Source: JAYYZW01 sp036339995 (GTDB lineage Bacteria; Pseudomonadota; Gammaproteobacteria; Ga0077536). Taken from it: a stretch of 16,134 nucleotides of DNA. Numbering within the stretch: the first letter of the stretch is position 1; each line of letters starts with the position of its first letter. Below, piece after piece: positions 12,752 through 16,134 of the stretch. The stretch covers positions 1 through 16,134 of the forward strand of contig JAYYZW010000099.1 of assembly GCA_036339995.1 (NCBI GenBank). Direction: 5' to 3'. The translations under genes and the position numbers were made by a program. The notes under the pieces are model-generated. The model made no database searches. It saw only the letters and a list, made by a program, of their open reading frames with translations, and was not told the DNA's origin.

Positions 12752-15595
12752 TCAAGCGGATTTCTTCTGCTTGGCTTGTTCGAACCGCGACAAATTCAGG
12801 GCGTCATGGATCACCGCCTGTTGCTGCTGAAGGTGAAGCGAGGCATATCCGACCGCAGGTGAGGCTGAATAGGGTCGCGCAACGCAAAGCAAGGGCTTGG
12901 TCTGATCGAAACAGCCGCCCAGGAACCGTGTCGAAAGAAGCATAGACCAGGCGCCTTGGTTGCGGGGTTCTTCTTGTACCCACACCAGTTCCTTCGCATT
13001 AGCATAAGCCTTCAGCAGGTTTTGAATATCACTTTTCGGAAACGGGTAAAGCTGTTCGAGCCTCAAGATCGCGCAGTCCGTAACATCGTGTTCGCGCCGG
13101 GCTTCGAGCAGATCGAAATAAACCTTGCCGCTGCAAACCACGATGCGGTGAACCTTGTCCTTGTCGATCGGATCGATTTCGTCGATTACCACGCGGAATT
13201 TCCCGTCGATGAACTCTTCCAGCGGTGAGACCGAAAGTTTGTGTCGCAAGAGGCTCTTGGGGCTCATCACGATCAGGGGTTTGCGGTAGGGCCGAATCAT
13301 TTGTCGCCGCAGCATATGGAACATTTGCGACGGCGTGGTCGGATAGCAAACTTGCATGTTCTCTTCCGCGCAAAGTTGCAGATACCGTTCGAGACGGGCG
13401 GATGAATGTTCAGGTCCCTGGCCGTCGTAGCCGTGGGGCAACAGCATGACCAGGCCACAGAAGCGTCCCCACTTCTCTTCGCAGGACGCGATGAATTGAT
13501 CGATGACGACTTGCGCGCCGTTGGCGAAGTCACCGAACTGCGCTTCCCAGATCACCAGCGATTTTGGATCGGCGCTGGCGTAACCGAACTCGTAGGCGAG
13601 GACGGCTTCTTCCGACAAGGTCGAGTTGATGACCAGAAAGCTTGCCTGGTCGGGACTCAGATTCTGTAGCGGGAGGTAGGTGTCGCCAGACTTTTGGTCG
13701 TGGATTACGGCGTGGCGATGAAAAAAAGTGCCGCGGCCACTATCCTGCCCGGAAATTCTGACCGGGAAGTTTTCCGTGAGCAGCGACGCGTAGGCCAGCG
13801 TCTCCGCAAAGCCCCAGTCGCAGGCTTTCGCACCCGCGCCCATCGCCCTGCGATCACCGAGTATTCGCTTCAGTGCGCGGTGCAGCGCCATGTTATCGGG
13901 CACCGTGCTGAAGCTTTCCGACAGGGATCGGACACGCTCGGCGTCGAGCGCGGTGCTTGCTTCCACGTTCCAGCGCGTGTCCCGATAGGGTTCGAAGTTG
14001 ATCGTGTGACGGCTGTCGATGACGTTCGTATGTGGTCGTGACACCACGTAATTGTTCTCGAGGGCATCGATATACTTGGCCGCCATCTCCTCCGCTTCAC
14101 CTGGATTGATGATGCCTTCGGAAACCAGCTTCTCGGTATAGATGTGCCGTACGCCCGGGTGATTGCGAATGTGCTGATACATGACCGGCTGCGTGGCGGC
14201 GGGTTCATCGGCTTCACTATGGCCGTGCTTGCGGAAGCAGATCATGTCGACGACGACGTCCTTATTGAATTCCATCCGGTAGTCGAGCGCCATCTGCGCA
14301 ACCATCGCGACGGCTTCCGGATCGTCGCCATTGACGTGGAAGATGGGCGCCTGGACCATTTTTGCGACGTCGGTGCAGTAAAGCGTCGAGCGGGAATCGA
14401 GCGGTTCGCTGGTCGTGAATCCGATCTGGTTGTTGATGATGAGGTGCATGGTACCGCCGGTGGAGTAGCCCCGCGTTTGTGACAGGTTCAGGGTTTCCAT
14501 CACGACGCCCTGACCGGCGAACGCCGCGTCACCGTGGATCAGCAAGGGCATGACCTGATTGCGGTCGATGTCCCCGCGTCGATCCTGGCGCGCTCGCACC
14601 GAACCTTCGACTACCGGACCGATAATTTCCAAGTGCGACGGATTGAATCCCAAGGTTAGGTGAACGGATCCGGTAGGTGTTTCGATATCCGACGAAAAGC
14701 CCATGTGATACTTGACGTCTCCCGCACGGTGTTCGGTTGGGCTCTTGCCCTCGAATTCGTCGAACAGCAGCGAAGGATGCTTGCCAACGATGTTGACGAG
14801 GACGTTGAGACGGCCGCGATGGGCCATGCCGAGAACAAGCTCCTTGACGCCGTGGCGCGCAGCGTCGTCGACCACCTGATCGAGCAGCGCGATCGCGCTT
14901 TCGCCCCCCTCGAGCGAGAATCGTTTCTGTCCGACGTATTTGGTGTGCAGAAATTCTTCCAGCACCGCGGCGGCGATCACGCGACTTAGCAGATCCTTGC
15001 GTTTCTCGGCGCTGAAGTCGGGTTTCGCCTGGCGGGACTCCAGGCGCTGTTGAATCCAGCGCTTTTGACTCGTTTCCACGATGTGCATGTACTCCGCGCC
15101 GATCGTGCCGCAGTAGGTCGTACGCACGATCTCGAGAATCTCACGCAAGCTTGCCTGATCCGGCCCCTGTAATGATCCGGTGTTGAACACCTTGTCCATA
15201 TCGGTCTCTGAGAGGCCGTGAAACGCTGGATCCAGCTCCGCGACATCCGGTCGTGCGTACTGGTTGAGCGGATCCAGATTCGCCTGGCGGTGTCCGCGGA
15301 ACCGGTAAGCATTGATCAACTGTAAAACAGAAACCTGCTTCTTTGAGTCAGCAAAACTTCCAGCGGAAACTGCCACGGTAATCGCTTTAGGGGATGCGGC
15401 GATTTCCAACATGCGGGCCTGAACCTCGGAGTGACGTACGTCACGTGCGCCCCCGCCCCCGCGGCGACCGTTCTGCAATCCATCGAAATACTTGCGCCAG
15501 TCTTCTGATACCTCGTCGGGATCAAGCAGGTAGGACTCATAGAGATCTTCAATAAACGGCGCGTTGCCACTGAACAAGCATGATGGAGGCTGCAT
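12752..15595 (-). CDS. sucA: 2-oxoglutarate dehydrogenase E1 component
   Basis: A 947-residue thiamine-diphosphate enzyme that decarboxylates 2-oxoglutarate and succinylates the lipoyl arm of SucB. The N terminus (LFSGNAPFIEDLYESYLLDP) is the short helix by which proteobacterial SucA attaches to the complex. GTIGAEYMHI, GMAHRGRLNV (about 256-265), HGDAAFAGQG (about 354-363; ThDP binding), NNQIGFTTS (about 388-396) and FRKHGHSEADEP are all family signatures. Length is normal (about 930-950). An upstream TTG at 15601 is in frame, but ATG at 15595 is the better start: AGGTGA (rc of 15602-15607) is six bases from the ATG and would abut the TTG with no spacer. It is first in the sucA-sucB-lpd run and diverges from gltA. 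Confidence 0.97.
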   Translation of the reverse strand: MQPPSCLFSGNAPFIEDLYESYLLDPDEVSEDWRKYFDGLQNGRRGGGGARDVRHSEVQARMLEIAASPKAITVAVSAGSFADSKKQVSVLQLINAYRFRGHRQANLDPLNQYARPDVAELDPAFHGLSETDMDKVFNTGSLQGPDQASLREILEIVRTTYCGTIGAEYMHIVETSQKRWIQQRLESRQAKPDFSAEKRKDLLSRVIAAAVLEEFLHTKYVGQKRFSLEGGESAIALLDQVVDDAARHGVKELVLGMAHRGRLNVLVNIVGKHPSLLFDEFEGKSPTEHRAGDVKYHMGFSSDIETPTGSVHLTLGFNPSHLEIIGPVVEGSVRARQDRRGDIDRNQVMPLLIHGDAAFAGQGVVMETLNLSQTRGYSTGGTMHLIINNQIGFTTSEPLDSRSTLYCTDVAKMVQAPIFHVNGDDPEAVAMVAQMALDYRMEFNKDVVVDMICFRKHGHSEADEPAATQPVMYQHIRNHPGVRHIYTEKLVSEGIINPGEAEEMAAKYIDALENNYVVSRPHTNVIDSRHTINFEPYRDTRWNVEASTALDAERVRSLSESFSTVPDNMALHRALKRILGDRRAMGAGAKACDWGFAETLAYASLLTENFPVRISGQDSGRGTFFHRHAVIHDQKSGDTYLPLQNLSPDQASFLVINSTLSEEAVLAYEFGYASADPKSLVIWEAQFGDFANGAQVVIDQFIASCEEKWGRFCGLVMLLPHGYDGQGPEHSSARLERYLQLCAEENMQVCYPTTPSQMFHMLRRQMIRPYRKPLIVMSPKSLLRHKLSVSPLEEFIDGKFRVVIDEIDPIDKDKVHRIVVCSGKVYFDLLEARREHDVTDCAILRLEQLYPFPKSDIQNLLKAYANAKELVWVQEEPRNQGAWSMLLSTRFLGGCFDQTKPLLCVARPYSASPAVGYASLHLQQQQAVIHDALNLSRFEQAKQKKSA

Positions 15596-15601
15596 CTTCA
15601 A

Positions 15602-15607
15602 TCACCT
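15602..15607 (-). promoter_or_regulatory. Ribosome binding site that sets the sucA start
   Basis: AGGTGA on the minus strand lies six bases before ATG 15595. The in-frame TTG at 15601 would touch the site directly, so the ATG is preferred. Confidence 0.7.
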
Positions 15608-15736
15608 GCGAGATGAGGAAATCGTCACCCGATGACCCAAAATCTACGAACACCACGGTATATCGGCGAAAAGAACTAGAATCTTTGATCAATCCCCGCC
15701 GAAAGTCATTAGAACCTATCGTGAAATTAGCCGTAT

Positions 15737-15764
15737 TTTAGCGGTGCTCGTCGCGCATTTAGCG
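15737..15764. repeat. Two direct TTTAGCG repeats 21 bases apart
   Basis: TTTAGCG occurs at 15737-15743 and 15758-15764, start to start 21 bases, two helical turns, in the middle of the sucA-gltA control region. Spacing on one face of the helix suits cooperative binding of a regulator. The first copy overlaps a -10-like TAAAAT on the sucA strand. It is suggestive only. Confidence 0.3.
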
Positions 15765-15839
15765 CCGATAAACCACGCTTCTTACGAATTCAAAGTGTCG
15801 ATCCCACGCGATGCTCCGATGTTGCGTCGCCAGGTTATC

Positions 15840-15869
15840 TTGCTGATCAAACTAGCGGAACGTTATTCT
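15840..15869 (+). promoter_or_regulatory. Possible gltA promoter
   Basis: TTGCTG (15840-15845; three of six) and TATTCT (15864-15869; four of six) are 18 bases apart, about 70 bases before the gltA start. The -10 lies inside the CGGAAC/GTTCCG dyad. Confidence 0.3.
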
Positions 15870-15880
15870 AGACAGTTCCG
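15856..15880. promoter_or_regulatory. CGGAAC-N13-GTTCCG dyad around the gltA -10
   Basis: CGGAAC (15856-15861) and GTTCCG (15875-15880) form a 6-base inverted pair with a 13-base spacer that encloses the predicted gltA -10 and is followed at once by the GC-rich palindrome CCGGCCGG. Its placement would let a bound protein block transcription of gltA. The binding protein is unknown. Confidence 0.3.
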
Positions 15881-15939
15881 GCCGGCCGATAGCGCCCAGT
15901 AAACCGGTGGCACGGGGCACAACGATTGGGGGAATCCTA

Positions 15940-16134
15940 GTGAGCGGACAACGTACCGTTACCATAACGGATAATGCAACAGGGAAGAGCGTGGAATGCC
16001 CGGTGCACGAGGGTGAATACGGGGTGCCGGTTATTGATCTCAAGGCGCTGTACAAGGATCTCGGCATGTTCACCTTGGATGTCGGGTTCGGTGCAACGGC
16101 GAGTTGCCGCAGCGCCATTACCTACCTCGATGGC
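15940..16134 (+). CDS. gltA: Citrate synthase, N-terminal part
   Basis: The first 65 codons of type II citrate synthase, cut by the right edge of the window. The protein opens with TVTITDNATGKSVECPV, the beta-rich N-terminal segment found in proteobacterial type II enzymes, then YGVPVIDLKALYKDLGMFTL and the conserved TASCRSAITYLDG. The enzyme condenses acetyl-CoA with oxaloacetate; type II enzymes are usually hexameric and inhibited by NADH. The start is GTG at 15940, with GGGGGAA (15928-15934) a few bases upstream; no ATG precedes the homologous region in frame. It diverges from sucA, and in contrast to E. coli no sdh genes lie between the two. Catalytic His and Asp residues lie beyond the window. 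Confidence 0.95.
   Translation, partial: MSGQRTVTITDNATGKSVECPVHEGEYGVPVIDLKALYKDLGMFTLDVGFGATASCRSAITYLDG

Larger units (their letters stand above)
15596..15939. other. Divergent sucA-gltA control region, 344 bases, no gene
   Basis: No credible ORF or RNA gene is seen. It must hold promoters for both TCA directions. Towards gltA there is a candidate promoter at 15840-15869. Towards sucA I see only isolated -10-like hexamers, TCTAAT (rc of 15707-15712) and TAAAAT (rc of 15734-15739), without good -35 partners. Repeated TTTAGCG elements and a CGGAAC/GTTCCG dyad are listed separately. The sucA leader also has GTCA/TGAC arms at about 15624-15636. Confidence 0.5.

Noticed and set aside
2536..15720. 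The 11-base word TAGAACCTATC occurs at 2536-2546 and again at 15710-15720, both in intergenic DNA.
   Set aside because: Tens of exact 11-base matches are expected by chance in a 16-kb window, and the flanks diverge after a few bases.
1..16134. CRISPR arrays, toxin-antitoxin pairs, phage genes, insertion-sequence transposases and rRNA or tRNA genes.
   Set aside because: None seen; the coding capacity is filled by metabolic genes, and no regularly spaced repeats occur.

Overview
The window reads as chromosomal DNA of a moderately GC-rich, heterotrophic proteobacterium, most likely a gammaproteobacterium. The grounds are the proteobacterial SucA, SucB, Lpd and GltA sequences, the acs and GTP-type pckG genes, and a PhaR-type regulator of polyhydroxyalkanoate (PHA) storage. 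The lineage is inferred from protein character alone; no rRNA or tRNA gene is present. Genes are tightly packed, and both strands are used in short runs.

Layout. Bases 1-2440 hold a small catabolic-looking group: the start of a short-chain dehydrogenase/reductase (minus strand, cut by the window edge), a divergent Baeyer-Villiger-type flavin monooxygenase, and a convergent small cupin protein. Bases 2441-2803 are non-coding and contain a 194-bp stretch bounded by 14-bp perfect inverted repeats, a possible miniature mobile element. Next come a Hal2/CysQ-like 3'(2'),5'-bisphosphate nucleotidase (minus) and divergent acs (plus). An unrecognised ORF that looks truncated follows, then pckG (plus). 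pckG converges on phaR, which starts a long minus-strand block. Read in its transcription direction from 15595 downward, that block is sucA, sucB, lpd, an acetyl-CoA acetyltransferase, phaR. Citrate synthase (gltA, cut by the window end) diverges from sucA across a 344-bp control region.

How the genes fit together. Nearly everything meets at acetyl-CoA. Acs makes it from acetate, GltA feeds it into the TCA cycle, and SucA/SucB/Lpd form the 2-oxoglutarate dehydrogenase complex. PckG links oxaloacetate to phosphoenolpyruvate when cells grow on acetate-like substrates. The thiolase diverts acetyl-CoA to acetoacetyl-CoA, the first step of polyhydroxybutyrate synthesis, and PhaR is a storage regulator. 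The block therefore resembles a branch-point cluster joining TCA flux to carbon storage. sdhCDAB, sucCD, phaB and phaC are not in the window.

I found no clearly new multi-gene system. The items most worth a second look are the inverted-repeat element at 2597-2790, a TGC-rich dyad overlapping the predicted thiolase promoter (a candidate PhaR operator), the truncated ORF at 5972-6433, and the dyad-rich control regions at 262-448 and 15596-15939. Several starts are not ATG (TTG, GTG) or lie inside a longer open frame; start choices are explained gene by gene.
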